A stretch of DNA of 64,000 bases. It comes from an uncultured Lachnospiraceae bacterium. Lineage in GTDB: Bacteria; Bacillota; Clostridia; Lachnospirales; Lachnospiraceae. Shown here piece after piece: positions 35,501 to 45,183 of this stretch. A model generated the notes under the pieces. It was not told where the DNA came from. It worked only from the letters and a program-made list of their open reading frames with translations, and did no database searches. Location of the stretch: contig CAJUTU010000002.1 of NCBI GenBank assembly GCA_910589385.1, positions 150,016-214,015 of the forward strand, read 5' to 3'. Made by a program: the position numbers and the translations under genes. Numbering within the stretch: position 1 is the first letter of the stretch; each line of letters opens with the position of its first letter.

Positions 35501-37096
35501 ATGGAGACATATTATGGCAGTATATTTAACGAGGTGTTCGGACCGGTCATGGTCGGGACGTCAAGCTCACATACGGCAGGGCCTTATCGGATCGGAGCGG
35601 CTGCACGTATGCTGTTAAAGGGAGAGATACAAAAAGCAAGGATTTCGTTTGATCCCGGAAGTTCATATGCGGCCTATTATAAATTGCAGTGGTCGGATCG
35701 AGGATTCACCGCAGGCCTGCTTGGAATCCCGATCGACAGCGAGGGAATGACAGATGCTCTGGAAACGGCGCGGGAGAAGGGGATAGACATTCAGTTTGTA
35801 AAAGAGGTAAAGGAGAATAAAGAGCCAAACTATGCATACCTGGAGCTGACAGCAGAGAATGGAGACCGGCTTGCGCTTGGAACCACATCAATCGGGGGCG
35901 GAGCGATTGAAATTGTAGAGATTGACAAATGTCCGATCTGCATTAAAGGCGATTTTAATACGGTTTTTATTTATCTTGGGGAGGATGCGCAGAAAGATGA
36001 GATTCTGAATCTGGCGGCAAAGGTAATCCCGGAAGAGTTCCGCCCAAAGGAAAGCGCGGCAGAGGATAAGAGCATATTGTATCTGGAAACCAGGGCAGAA
36101 CTTTGCCCGGAACAGCTTGCACAATTGGCGGAGCTGCCGGGAGTTGCGGATGTAAGGTATGCAGGGCATGTACTTCCGGTTTTGTCACGTTTCCAGTATG
36201 AAAATATTCCATTTCGGACCGCGGCAGAAGCATTGGATTTCGGCAGGGAAGAACAGATCGTGGGAGCTGGGGAACTGGGAATCCGTTATGAGATGGCGCG
36301 CAGCGGATATTCCCGTGAGCAGATCATGGACATTATGAAAAATATCGTCAGAGTCATGCGGGAATCTGTAAAGCGTGGGATTGAGACTTTCACGGATGAG
36401 AAAGTGGGAGGGCTCTATCCGCTCAGGGCTGCGGAAATGTATCGCAATATGCATGACGGCAAAATAAAGGTGGCGGACATCGGGGTTTTAAATGACATTG
36501 TCTGTGTGGCAATCGGTGTGCTGGAGTCTGTAGAAGTAGAGCGGCCTGGGGCAGTCGTGGCTTCGCCTACAGTCGGTTCTGTGGGGATTCTTCCTGCTGC
36601 TGTTGTTTATCTGGGAGACTATCTGAAATTAAGTGATGAGGAGATTGCAGCAGCAATGTTTGCAGCCGGAAGCGTTGGCATTTTCGTGGCGCATCAGGCA
36701 ACATTCGGCGGCGAGGTCGCAGGATGCCAGGCAGAATGCGGATCCGCAGGAGCTATGGCAGCGGCAGGCGTGGTGGAAATGATGGGCGGTACTGCACAGC
36801 AGGCATATACTGCGGCTACAATTACTCTGCAGAATATATTAGGGCTCATCTGCGATGCTGTTTCTGTGGGCTATGAACCTTGCAACGCCCGGAATGCCAT
36901 GGCGGTTTCCAATGCAGTTTCCACTGCGAATATGGTTTTGTGCGGCTTCTCTGTCCAGATCCCTCTAGATGAGACGATAGAGACGATGAACCGGGTAGGC
37001 AGACAGCTTCCTTCCTGCCTGAAAGGGACGTACGGGGGACTTTGTTGCACTCCCACAGGGCGGAAAATCGCAGAATTTTGTGAAAATAACGGATGA
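35501..37096 (+). CDS. L-serine dehydratase, iron-sulfur type, single chain
   Basis: A 531-residue protein with the beta domain first (FGPVMVGTSSSHTAGPYRIG at about residue 10, ACT-like region near 160-215) and the alpha domain second (GGEVAGCQAECGSAGAMAAAG, EPCNARNAMAVSNA, CCTPTGRK at the end). Members remove ammonia from L-serine to give pyruvate with an oxygen-sensitive 4Fe-4S cluster; the cysteines in the second half fit this. Many clostridia encode two separate chains; this one is fused. GGAGGATATT precedes ATG 35501. As the last gene of the operon it may deaminate serine or a hydroxy-amino acid set free by the pathway. Confidence 0.88.
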   Translation: METYYGSIFNEVFGPVMVGTSSSHTAGPYRIGAAARMLLKGEIQKARISFDPGSSYAAYYKLQWSDRGFTAGLLGIPIDSEGMTDALETAREKGIDIQFVKEVKENKEPNYAYLELTAENGDRLALGTTSIGGGAIEIVEIDKCPICIKGDFNTVFIYLGEDAQKDEILNLAAKVIPEEFRPKESAAEDKSILYLETRAELCPEQLAQLAELPGVADVRYAGHVLPVLSRFQYENIPFRTAAEALDFGREEQIVGAGELGIRYEMARSGYSREQIMDIMKNIVRVMRESVKRGIETFTDEKVGGLYPLRAAEMYRNMHDGKIKVADIGVLNDIVCVAIGVLESVEVERPGAVVASPTVGSVGILPAAVVYLGDYLKLSDEEIAAAMFAAGSVGIFVAHQATFGGEVAGCQAECGSAGAMAAAGVVEMMGGTAQQAYTAATITLQNILGLICDAVSVGYEPCNARNAMAVSNAVSTANMVLCGFSVQIPLDETIETMNRVGRQLPSCLKGTYGGLCCTPTGRKIAEFCENNG

Positions 37097-37171
37097 GCGA
37101 ATACGTTGGGATCTCAGGAAAAGCATCATATTTCTGCCAAATGAGCTGCCGGGCTGCAGCCGCACAGGCGG

Positions 37172-37214
37172 AAAAAAGTGGGCATTTGCTTACAGTTGCA
37201 AATGTCCGCTTTTT
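37172..37214. terminator. bidirectional terminator
   Basis: AAAAAAGTGGGCATTTGC at 37172-37189 pairs with GCAAATGTCCGCTTTTT near 37198-37214, with A- and T-runs on the two sides. It separates the serine dehydratase gene from the convergent XRE gene and can serve both. Confidence 0.8.
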
Positions 37215-37261
37215 CTGATCATTCTAAAGCTGCAAGGGAAAAATCAATTACCGGTATTTTC

Positions 37262-37708
37262 TCACAACCTTTCCATTCTCAAGTATTTTTCGCGAAGGAA
37301 CCATGCCTGCTCCGAACTGATCAGCTGGTTCACTTCCGCACTATTAATATCACTTTGCAGACTACAATAGTCACAGTCCCATCGCAGATACTCTATCCCG
37401 CTGTCCAGCTTTCGCCAGGCATCCTCCATGGCGCGGATAGAGGACTGTAAAAAATCGGGCAGGCCACATTCCAGATAGCTGTTGTCTTTCGGCCGTCCGG
37501 TTTCGTCATAAGGAGAGGCTAACGCCATAATGTCCTCCATAGAGCAATCCAGAGCCTTGGCAATCTGATATACGGTTTTTGCACTGCACCGTTCAATGCT
37601 GCTTCTTCCTGCGCATATATCCATGATTGTCGTTTTCGGTACGCCGCTGATCTTGGATAGATGGTATTTGGTCATGTCTTTTTGATCAAGCAAAGTCTGT
37701 AGATTCAT
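37262..37708 (-). CDS. XRE-family DNA-binding protein
   Basis: A 148-residue protein with an N-terminal helix-turn-helix (MTKYHLSKISGVPKTTIMDICAGRSSIERCS, shown here only as part: LSKISGVPKTTIMDI) and a C-terminal half without a recognised domain. Start chosen at 37708, where GAGGTG lies seven bases upstream. It is divergent from an AGCS carrier gene; two GCATGC-centred sites in the gap are candidate operators. Possibly a regulator of that carrier, or of a toxin-antitoxin type, but no toxin is next to it. Confidence 0.75.
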   Translation of the reverse strand: MNLQTLLDQKDMTKYHLSKISGVPKTTIMDICAGRSSIERCSAKTVYQIAKALDCSMEDIMALASPYDETGRPKDNSYLECGLPDFLQSSIRAMEDAWRKLDSGIEYLRWDCDYCSLQSDINSAEVNQLISSEQAWFLREKYLRMERL

Positions 37709-37743
37709 TTTATGCACCTCACGTTGGCTTTTTATCATTATAT

Positions 37744-37773
37744 CGGCATGCCGACCTGGTGTCGATAGCATGC
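37744..37773. promoter_or_regulatory. pair of GCATGC-centred palindromes
   Basis: CGGCATGCCG at 37744-37753 is a perfect 10-base palindrome, and a second GCATGC lies at 37768-37773, 22 bases further (two helical turns). They lie between the XRE gene and the AGCS carrier gene, near the XRE start, so autoregulation is plausible. Confidence 0.4.
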
Positions 37774-37921
37774 CATAAAAAATCCACGGCTCTATCTATC
37801 AGGTATGGACAGCTTCTATATGTGAACCTCCTATACTGTTTTCTATAAAGACCATGTCAATGCATGAATCCCTTTCAACCTATCATATAATAGAAGCAAT
37901 GAACCTTCCATAGGTGTGCCT

Positions 37922-39352
37922 ATGTCCCAAATCCTTACTATCATCTGTTCCTTACAGGAATTTTTGTGGGGATTCCCCATGCTCGTCCTTTTGATGGGAA
38001 CCCATATTTACTTTACGATCCGTTCTCGCTTTATCCAGAGAAAGATCCCGTTGGGGATCCGTCTCAGCCTTTTTGGCGCCAGGCAGGCAGGACCCGGAAA
38101 AAAATCGGGTTCCTGCGGCGGCATGGACAGTAGTGGAAAAAAAGCCGGGGAAGGAAATGTCTCTCCATTCTCTGCCCTGGCGACAGCCCTTGCCGCCACG
38201 ATCGGAACCGGTAATATCATCGGCATCTCGACAGCAATTGCAATTGGCGGCCCCGGAGCCGTATTCTGGTGCTGGATGACCGGCGTCCTGGGAATCGCCA
38301 CCTGTTATGCCGAATGCTATCTTTCTGTAAGCTGCCGCATCAGACAGAAGGACGGCACCTTTCAGGGCGGCCCAATGTATGTGATGGAGCATGTATTGCA
38401 TCAGAAAAGCGCCGCCGTTTTATTTGCATTTTCTGTGATTCTGGTCTCTCTGGGGATGGGCAGCAGCGTGCAGTCCCATTCTATCACGGCGGCAGTACTG
38501 GAGCAGAAAGAAATATCTTCTCAGGTGATTGGCATGATTACGGCTGTACTGACGGGGGCCGTGATTCTTGGCGGTGCAAAACAGATCGCGAAGATCTGTA
38601 CATGGCTTGTCCCTTTTATGAGTATTTTTTACCTGGGAGGCTGTTTCCTGCTGATCTGGATGAACCGGAATCTTTTGCCGGATACTCTGCGTGTCATTAT
38701 CCAGTCTGCGTTTTCTTCCCGGGCTGTGATCGGTGGGACAGCCGGGACTGCGGTGATAGTGGGGATGCGCACAGGCATCTCTCGCGGGCTCTTTACCAAT
38801 GAAGCTGGACTTGGTTCCATACCTCTTGCAGCAGCTTCTGCCCGTACTGCGTCCCCGCAGCAGCAGGCATTGGTTTCCATGACCGGCACCTTTTGGGATA
38901 CTGTGGTCATGTGTGCCATTACCGGAATCGCGGTGGTCAGCAGTATGCTGAGCAACCCGGAGATTTTTCAGAAAGCAGCGTCTGACCGCCTTTGCTTTCT
39001 CGCATTTTCCCAACTGGACTCTTTGTTCCAAAAGATATTGCCGGGGCAAATACAGACAGCAGGCGGACTTGCTTTGGATGGCAGCATGATCTTGTCAATG
39101 GCGCTGGTATTGTTTGCGTTTGCTACGATCATTGGATGGAGCTTTTACGGAGAGTGCGCGGTGCGTTACCTCTGGGGCGAAAACAGGCTGAAACAATACT
39201 ACATATTATATATTGTCGCAGTATACCTTGGGGCAGTGCTGTCACTGGACTTTGTCTGGACGCTGTCGGATCTGTTCAATTCGCTTATGGCGATCCCCAA
39301 TCTCCTGTGCCTTTGGATGCTGCGTGACGTTGTGATCAAGGAACTGACGTAA
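37922..39352 (+). CDS. alanine/glycine:cation symporter (AGCS family)
   Basis: A 476-residue carrier with about ten TM segments and the AGCS hallmarks ALAATIGTGNIIGISTAI and RGLFTNEAGLGSIPLAAASA. It imports alanine or glycine with Na+ or H+. ATG 37922 is preferred to GTG 37916; the ribosome site is weak. A small Cys/Gly/Lys-rich insert (about residues 52-75) follows the first TM region, longer than in most members. Confidence 0.9.
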   Translation: MSQILTIICSLQEFLWGFPMLVLLMGTHIYFTIRSRFIQRKIPLGIRLSLFGARQAGPGKKSGSCGGMDSSGKKAGEGNVSPFSALATALAATIGTGNIIGISTAIAIGGPGAVFWCWMTGVLGIATCYAECYLSVSCRIRQKDGTFQGGPMYVMEHVLHQKSAAVLFAFSVILVSLGMGSSVQSHSITAAVLEQKEISSQVIGMITAVLTGAVILGGAKQIAKICTWLVPFMSIFYLGGCFLLIWMNRNLLPDTLRVIIQSAFSSRAVIGGTAGTAVIVGMRTGISRGLFTNEAGLGSIPLAAASARTASPQQQALVSMTGTFWDTVVMCAITGIAVVSSMLSNPEIFQKAASDRLCFLAFSQLDSLFQKILPGQIQTAGGLALDGSMILSMALVLFAFATIIGWSFYGECAVRYLWGENRLKQYYILYIVAVYLGAVLSLDFVWTLSDLFNSLMAIPNLLCLWMLRDVVIKELT

Positions 39353-39445
39353 GAGTGCGCCGGCACGGTTTTTTGCAGGCCGGATGCTCATCGGAGCATC
39401 CAGCCGTACAGGTGGAAATTTATTATTTTTATGAAAAAAATTTAC

Positions 39446-39474
39446 TTGTGCGGCGAGAAGAAATTAGTTATACT
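39446..39474 (+). promoter_or_regulatory. promoter of the MATE gene
   Basis: TTGTGC at 39446-39451, a 17-base spacer and TATACT at 39469-39474, about 100 bases before the start. Ahead of it the hairpin GGATGCTC-ATCG-GAGCATCC (near 39385-39404) lies after the AGCS gene, without a strong T-run. Confidence 0.6.
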
Positions 39475-39574
39475 GAATCAGACACTCATTTTAGATATTC
39501 AGACGATAACGAAGGGCAGTCCGCGTAAGACGATATGCGGAACATGCCTGAAGAGTTGAAACAGGAGAGAAACC

Positions 39575-40963
39575 ATGTACCAGAACCGCACAGATAAGAA
39601 TACATTTTACAGCAGGATCTTCAAACTGGTCCTGCCGATCATCATCCAGAACCTGTTAAGTTCTGCCGTCAGTTCGGCAGACGTGATCATGCTGAATTAT
39701 GTGGGCCAGTCTTCTATTTCCGCCGTGTCACTTGCCTCTCAATATGCCAATATCCTTTTCATGGTATTTTACGGCCTTGGCACCGGGGCGACCATACTGT
39801 GCGCGCAGTATTATGGAAAGGGAGATACGCAGGCGATTCAGGTCGTAGAAGGGATCGCGCTGCGGTTTTCCATGACAATATCCATCCTGTTTGCCGGGAT
39901 GGCCCTTACGATACCTCATTGGATGATGCGGCTGTTTACTAATGACGCGGAACTGATCGCGGTAGGAGCGTCCTACCTGCGCTTTATGAGCGTCAGCTAT
40001 CTCTGCTGCGGTATTGCGGAAGTATATCTTGCGATCCTGCGAAGCATCGAGCAGGTTGCCATCAGCACGGCGCTGAACGTCCTTGCATTTTCACTTAACA
40101 TTATACTGAACGCAGTCTTTATCTTCGGGCTGTTCGGCGCTCCGCGGCTTGGGGCGGCCGGAGTGGGGCTTGCGACATCCATATCAAGATTTGTGGAACT
40201 TCTGGCATGCTTCATAGTGTCCCATTTCCGGGACAGCATCAAGCTGGATTTCCGATACCTGTTTGTGAAAAATAAGCTGCTGTTCAAGGATTTTGTAAGG
40301 CTTTCCCTGCCTGCATTGGGCAATGATATCGTATGGAGCGTGGCATTTGCCATGTATTCGGTCATTATCGGGCATATGGGGACAGATGCGGTGGCGGCCA
40401 ATTCTTTCGTGGTAGTGGTCCGTAATTTTGGTACGATCCTGTGCTTTGGAATGGCCAGTGCAGGAGGAATTTTACTGGGAAATATCATTGGGGAAAATAA
40501 GCTGGAAGAAGCAAGGGACGCGGCGAAAAAAATCATGAAGCTGACTGTGATCTCCGGCGCCATCGGCGGTTTGATCGTAGTGGCTGCAATGCCGATCGTA
40601 CTGAATTATGCATCCTCGTCTTTAAGCGGACAGGCCATGCATTATCTGAAATATATGCTGTGGATCAATACATACTATATTATGGGGGCCGCGGTGAATA
40701 CGACCCTGATCGCCGGGGCGTTCCGGGCAGGCGGCGACAGCCGGTTCGGCTTTATCTGCGACTCGATCACAATGTGGTGCTACGGCGTGCCGCTTGGATT
40801 TTTGTCAGCCTTTATACTAAAACTTCCGGTGATGTGGGTATATTTCCTGCTTTGTACGGATGAATTTGTAAAATGGCCCTTTGTGCTCAGGCATTACCGG
40901 AGCGGCAAATGGCTGAACAATATTACCAGGGATAACCTGTTCCAAGAGAAAGAAAACATCTGA
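39575..40963 (+). CDS. MATE-family efflux protein
   Basis: A 462-residue carrier with 12 TM segments in two halves (LVLPIIIQNLLSSAVSSADVIMLNYVGQ in part: IIIQNLLSSAVSSAD; second half FVRLSLPALGNDIVW). NorM/DinF-type pumps export drugs or metabolites in exchange for Na+ or H+. CAGGAGAG precedes the start. It has its own promoter and no regulator beside it. Confidence 0.9.
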   Translation: MYQNRTDKNTFYSRIFKLVLPIIIQNLLSSAVSSADVIMLNYVGQSSISAVSLASQYANILFMVFYGLGTGATILCAQYYGKGDTQAIQVVEGIALRFSMTISILFAGMALTIPHWMMRLFTNDAELIAVGASYLRFMSVSYLCCGIAEVYLAILRSIEQVAISTALNVLAFSLNIILNAVFIFGLFGAPRLGAAGVGLATSISRFVELLACFIVSHFRDSIKLDFRYLFVKNKLLFKDFVRLSLPALGNDIVWSVAFAMYSVIIGHMGTDAVAANSFVVVVRNFGTILCFGMASAGGILLGNIIGENKLEEARDAAKKIMKLTVISGAIGGLIVVAAMPIVLNYASSSLSGQAMHYLKYMLWINTYYIMGAAVNTTLIAGAFRAGGDSRFGFICDSITMWCYGVPLGFLSAFILKLPVMWVYFLLCTDEFVKWPFVLRHYRSGKWLNNITRDNLFQEKENI

Positions 40964-41041
40964 GATGGAGAAAGGGCAGGAATTCTGATACAGCAGAGAA
41001 CCTAGAAGGCGGGCAGACGTGCTTTATCAAAGAAGGAAAAC

Positions 41042-41734
41042 TCAACGGTTCCTCCGGAGAAATACAAGTTTCCAGAAAAAGAACAGGACTCCCGCGCCGA
41101 GCACCGTCATAGCGATATAGAGAAAAATCACAGGCATGTTTCCAAGATAAGGGACCAGTTCACAAAAAACGATCTGTTCCATAGGATATTCTGGATTGAT
41201 GTAAAACATATTGATCGTGTCGAATCTGCCGCAAATATGGTTGATACAGGCTGCAACAGCACAGAAAAATATATATAGCATGGCAGCATCTGCAAAACTG
41301 TGGAACGCAGAAAGCTTTACGGCGGTTCCGCCTGAGTTTCCTGATAATCGGGCCGCAGCGGCAAAAGCGCCAATTACGATCAGCAGGATGTGCCAGGTGT
41401 AAGAATGGATTGTCAATGCAGACAGCGGATAATGAAGCCCGGTGGTATCGGCGAAAACGGCGATGCCTCCGAGCAGTCCGAATGACATAAGAAAAGTCAG
41501 GCATGCATTGGAAAGCCGTTCTTTTTTTATATATGGAAGAATCAAAAGTATATACATAGGAGTACTGCAGAGCTGAAAAGGAAAATACCACCAATTATAA
41601 GCACCATGATTCAGCAGAAAAGTCAGGCAGTACTGTTTCCAGATTTCAGAAATCAGCATCAAAAGCCCGCAGAAGAAAAAAAGCGGGCAAAAGCGGATGG
41701 ATGTATTGAAATATGTGTTGGAAATTCTGCGCAT
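41042..41734 (-). CDS. YwaF-like membrane protein (TIGR02206 type)
   Basis: A 230-residue protein with about six to seven TM segments. The stretch NHGAYNWWYFPFQLCSTPMY is typical of the YwaF/TMEM164-like family, whose function in bacteria is unknown. It ends 78 bases from the MATE stop on the opposite strand (convergent) and is divergent from glgC. Confidence 0.8.
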   Translation of the reverse strand: MRRISNTYFNTSIRFCPLFFFCGLLMLISEIWKQYCLTFLLNHGAYNWWYFPFQLCSTPMYILLILPYIKKERLSNACLTFLMSFGLLGGIAVFADTTGLHYPLSALTIHSYTWHILLIVIGAFAAAARLSGNSGGTAVKLSAFHSFADAAMLYIFFCAVAACINHICGRFDTINMFYINPEYPMEQIVFCELVPYLGNMPVIFLYIAMTVLGAGVLFFFWKLVFLRRNR

Positions 41735-42019
41735 AAAAATGACTCCTTGCTAAAAAATGGATATGGAACATCAACAGTGTAATAAATATACCCAAAAGAC
41801 ATTCGATACGAGCTGGCTATGAGTATAGTATTTTACATTTTTGTCCGATAAATGCATACAAAAAATATAGCTTGTAAAAAGAATATCAGTGATTTTACGT
41901 TTTGACAAGAAATAGACTGATTTTTTTCTTGAATTTATAGGCTTTTTTGCATGAAATTGTGGAAAAAGATGATAAAAGATTGTATAATATGAACATTAAT
42001 ATGAAAGAGAGGGTTCACA

Positions 42020-43159
42020 ATGAAGCAAAATAATATGGTAGCAATGATTTTAGCTGGCGGCCGTGGATCTCGTCTTCATGACCTGACCAATAAAGTTGCC
42101 AAACCGGCCGTATCATATGGGGGGAAATACCGCATTGTAGATTTTCCGCTTAGTAACTGCGCAAACAGTGGAATTGATGTCGTCGGAGTTTTGACACAGT
42201 ATGAGTCTGTTCTTCTGAACAGTTATGTTGCAATGGGACGCCGCTGGGGTCTGGACGCAAAGGGAAGCGGGGTCTATGTGCTGCCGCCGCGTGAGAAAGC
42301 GGATGCCAATCTGGACGTATACCGTGGGACAGCAGACGCGATTTCACAGAACATTGATTTTATAGATACATATAATCCGGAGTATCTGCTGGTGCTTTCC
42401 GGCGACCACATTTACAAGATGAATTATTCTAAAATGCTGGATTACCATAAGGAAAATAATGCAGATGCGACAATCGCTGTGATCGGGGTTCCGATGCGGG
42501 AGGCCAGCCGCTTTGGGATCATGAATACCAATGATGACGGCGTGATCTATGAATTTGAAGAGAAGCCGGAAAAGCCGAAGAGCAACCTGGCATCTATGGG
42601 AATCTATATTTTTGACTGGAAACAGCTTCGCAAGCTTCTTGTGGCAGATATGAAGAACCCGGATTCCCACCATGATTTTGGAAAAGACATCATCCCTGCC
42701 CTGCTTGGCGACGGCAAGAGGCTGCTGGCTTATAAGTTTAAGGGATATTGGAAGGATGTAGGAACTATTGATTCCCTCTGGGAAGCGAATATGGATCTTC
42801 TGGACAAAAAGAACGAGCTTGATTTAAGCGACCCTACCTGGAAGATTTATACAGAGGATGTTACCACCCTTCCGCATTATGTCGGCGCGGAGGCTGACAT
42901 TAAGCGTGCGTTTATCACCCAGGGCTGTGTCATCGAAGGGGAAGTGAAGAATTCCGTATTGTTTACAGGCGCAAAGGTCGGGCCGGGTGCAAAGGTGATC
43001 GACAGTGTGCTGATGCCGAACGTGGTAGTCGAGGAGGGCGCGACTGTGACCCGTGCCCTTGTCGCAGACGGGGTGAAGATTGGAAAAGAGGCTTCTGTAG
43101 GAAGTGCGGACAGCGAACATATCGAGCTGGTTGCAAAGCGAGTAAAGGGGGTAGAATAA
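42020..43159 (+). CDS. glgC: glucose-1-phosphate adenylyltransferase, catalytic subunit
   Basis: A 379-residue enzyme that makes ADP-glucose for glycogen. LAGGRGSRLHDLTNKVAKPAV (given in part: AGGRGSRLHDLT) with KPAV is the nucleotide site; VDFPLSNCANSG and the LSGDHIYKMNY metal/sugar site follow; the C-terminal third is a left-handed beta-helix. GAGAGGG lies ahead. A perfect TATAAT at 41983-41988 is a probable -10 box, but no well-spaced -35 was found. Co-transcribed with glgD one base downstream. Confidence 0.95.
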   Translation: MKQNNMVAMILAGGRGSRLHDLTNKVAKPAVSYGGKYRIVDFPLSNCANSGIDVVGVLTQYESVLLNSYVAMGRRWGLDAKGSGVYVLPPREKADANLDVYRGTADAISQNIDFIDTYNPEYLLVLSGDHIYKMNYSKMLDYHKENNADATIAVIGVPMREASRFGIMNTNDDGVIYEFEEKPEKPKSNLASMGIYIFDWKQLRKLLVADMKNPDSHHDFGKDIIPALLGDGKRLLAYKFKGYWKDVGTIDSLWEANMDLLDKKNELDLSDPTWKIYTEDVTTLPHYVGAEADIKRAFITQGCVIEGEVKNSVLFTGAKVGPGAKVIDSVLMPNVVVEEGATVTRALVADGVKIGKEASVGSADSEHIELVAKRVKGVE

Positions 43160-43160
43160 T

Positions 43161-44276
43161 ATGGCAAAAGCATTTGGTATTGTAAATACGGCCGGAAACC
43201 ATATCTGGGTAGAAGGGCTTGAGAATTATCGCACGATCGGGGCATTCTCTTTCCTGGGCAGATACCGCGTGATTGATTTTCCGATTTCCAATTTCAGCAA
43301 CAGCAACATTGAGCAGATTAAAGTTTTTGTCAGAAGAAAACCACGCTCCCTGATCGACCATCTGGGAACCGGACGTCATTACAGCATCAATTCCAAGCGC
43401 GGAAAGCTGCAGGTTCTGTTTTCACAGAACAGCGCGGACAATGATATTTATAATACGGATATCGCAGCATTTTCCGAGAATATGGACAGCATTGAGAGGA
43501 TGCATGAGCAATATGTGATCATTGCACCGAATTATATGGTCTTTGTACAGAATTTTGATACACTCCTTCAGACACATGTTGAATCAGAAGCGGATATTAC
43601 AATGCTGTATCATTCCGTAGATAATGCGAAGGATGCTTATTTGAACTGTGACCTGCTGAACTTGAACAAGCAGAAGGGTGTACTGTCTATTGAAAAGAAC
43701 CGTGGGACTGCAAAGAACAGAAATATTTTCATGGGTACTTATGTGATGAAGAAGGATCTGTTCATAGAGCTGGTGAAAAAAGCAAAGAAGATTTCCTCCA
43801 TGTATACTCTGCCGCAGATTGTGAATAAAGAATGTGAAGAGCTGGATATCCGTGGGGTGGCGCATCGTGGATATTTTGCGACGATCACGGATTTTAAGAG
43901 TTACTATGATGCGAACCTGAGCCTGATCGACAGCAAGACGGCGGCAAGCCTGTTTGACGAAAACTGGCCGATTTATACCCGTACCAATGACTCCAGCCCG
44001 ACCCAGTATTTTGAAGAGTGCAATGTGAAGTATTCTGTGGTATCCAACGGATGCTTGATTGAAGGGTCTGTAGAGAATTCTGTGATCGGACGTGGATGTG
44101 TGATCAAGAAAGGGGCTGTGGTAAAGAATAGTATTCTGCTGCCGGGCGCTTTGATCGGAGAAGATGCACACATTGAGAATCAAGTGGTTGATAAGCGGGC
44201 AAAGATCATTCACGCAAAAGAAGTGATCGCAGAGCCGGAGAAGCCCGGATATGTACGCAGGGATGATACATTGTAG
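43161..44276 (+). CDS. glgD: GlgD, regulatory partner of GlgC
   Basis: A 371-residue GlgC paralogue. It keeps the overall fold (SFLGRYRVIDFPISNFSNSN, beta-helix end with VENSVIGRGCVIKKGAVVKNS in part) but lacks the N-terminal GGxGxRL nucleotide loop and the GDH site, so it should be inactive and modulate GlgC, as known for Firmicutes GlgCD. No other glycogen genes (glgA, glgB, glgP) are next to it. Confidence 0.93.
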   Translation: MAKAFGIVNTAGNHIWVEGLENYRTIGAFSFLGRYRVIDFPISNFSNSNIEQIKVFVRRKPRSLIDHLGTGRHYSINSKRGKLQVLFSQNSADNDIYNTDIAAFSENMDSIERMHEQYVIIAPNYMVFVQNFDTLLQTHVESEADITMLYHSVDNAKDAYLNCDLLNLNKQKGVLSIEKNRGTAKNRNIFMGTYVMKKDLFIELVKKAKKISSMYTLPQIVNKECEELDIRGVAHRGYFATITDFKSYYDANLSLIDSKTAASLFDENWPIYTRTNDSSPTQYFEECNVKYSVVSNGCLIEGSVENSVIGRGCVIKKGAVVKNSILLPGALIGEDAHIENQVVDKRAKIIHAKEVIAEPEKPGYVRRDDTL

Positions 44277-44446
44277 GACTTCGGCTGCGGCAATCCGGCA
44301 AAGCTGCCGGAAAGGCAGATTTGACCCGAAAAGGTATAATTTTATAGAGAAATGACCAAGAAGCAGGAAGTCTTTTAAGATTCCTGCTTCTCAGCTTGCC
44401 GCCGGATTTTCAAGAGAGGGCTGCATTAAAATGAGGAGGAAGGCAT

Positions 44447-45103
44447 ATGAGACTGCGCAATATTCCGCGTGCAAGGAGTACGATAGAGGCACATCAGGAT
44501 GTCATTAAGGAAGCAGAAAAGCAGAAAGGCTGCTGGGAGAAAGTATTTGGAAATACAGCCCCTATACATATAGAAATAGGGATGGGGAAGGGGCGGTTTT
44601 TATTGCAGATGGCAGCAGGGAATCCCAATGTCAACTATATAGGGATCGAACGCTATTCCAGCGTTCTTCTGCGTGCTATAGAGCGGTATGATACGCAGGA
44701 ATTTCAGGATCTGATGAATGTACGTTTCCTCTGTATGGACGCACATGATCTGGAAAATATATTTGCGCCAGGGGAAGTGGAACGGATTTACCTAAATTTT
44801 TCTGACCCCTGGCCAAAAGCGCGCCATGCACAGCGCCGCCTGACTTCCCTTTCATTTTTGGAGAGGTATGGGAATATCATCCAGCCAGGCGGAAGGGTGG
44901 AATTTAAGACGGATAATCAGGCACTTTTTCAGTTCTCGCTTGAGCAAGTGGAAGCTGTGGAAGGGTGGGGGCTGGAGGGCTATACCTGCGACCTTCACCA
45001 TGATGAGGCGATGAACCGGGGGAATGTGATGACAGAATATGAAGAAAAATTTTCTGAAAAAGGGAATCCTATCTATAAATTGATCGCTGTCAGAAACAAA
45101 TAG
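44447..45103 (+). CDS. trmB: tRNA (guanine46-N7)-methyltransferase
   Basis: A 218-residue SAM-dependent enzyme. IHIEIGMGKGRFLLQMA is the SAM-binding loop, YIGIERYSSVLLRAI follows, and NFSDPWPKARHAQRRLT is the TrmB signature. It methylates G46 of tRNA. GAGGAGGAAGG precedes the start. A hairpin of GAAGCAGGAA/TTCCTGCTTC at 44360-44390 lies in the gap after glgD but has no T-run. Confidence 0.95.
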   Translation: MRLRNIPRARSTIEAHQDVIKEAEKQKGCWEKVFGNTAPIHIEIGMGKGRFLLQMAAGNPNVNYIGIERYSSVLLRAIERYDTQEFQDLMNVRFLCMDAHDLENIFAPGEVERIYLNFSDPWPKARHAQRRLTSLSFLERYGNIIQPGGRVEFKTDNQALFQFSLEQVEAVEGWGLEGYTCDLHHDEAMNRGNVMTEYEEKFSEKGNPIYKLIAVRNK

Positions 45104-45124
45104 TCTGGCTCTGCGGATGTTTTG

Positions 45125-45153
45125 TTACAGTTTTTTATCTTTGTGCATATAAT
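45125..45153 (+). promoter_or_regulatory. promoter of the small cysteine-rich ORF and thioredoxin gene
   Basis: TTACAG at 45125-45130, a 17-base spacer and perfect TATAAT at 45148-45153, some 30 bases before the small ORF. Confidence 0.6.
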
Positions 45154-45183
45154 AAAAAGGAATCCATGGTTTAGAGGGAAGAG

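Noticed and set aside
38420..39049. A 209-codon minus-strand frame inside the AGCS carrier gene
   Set aside because: Full overlap with the carrier; no start site and a His/Arg/Gln-rich composition typical of antisense frames.
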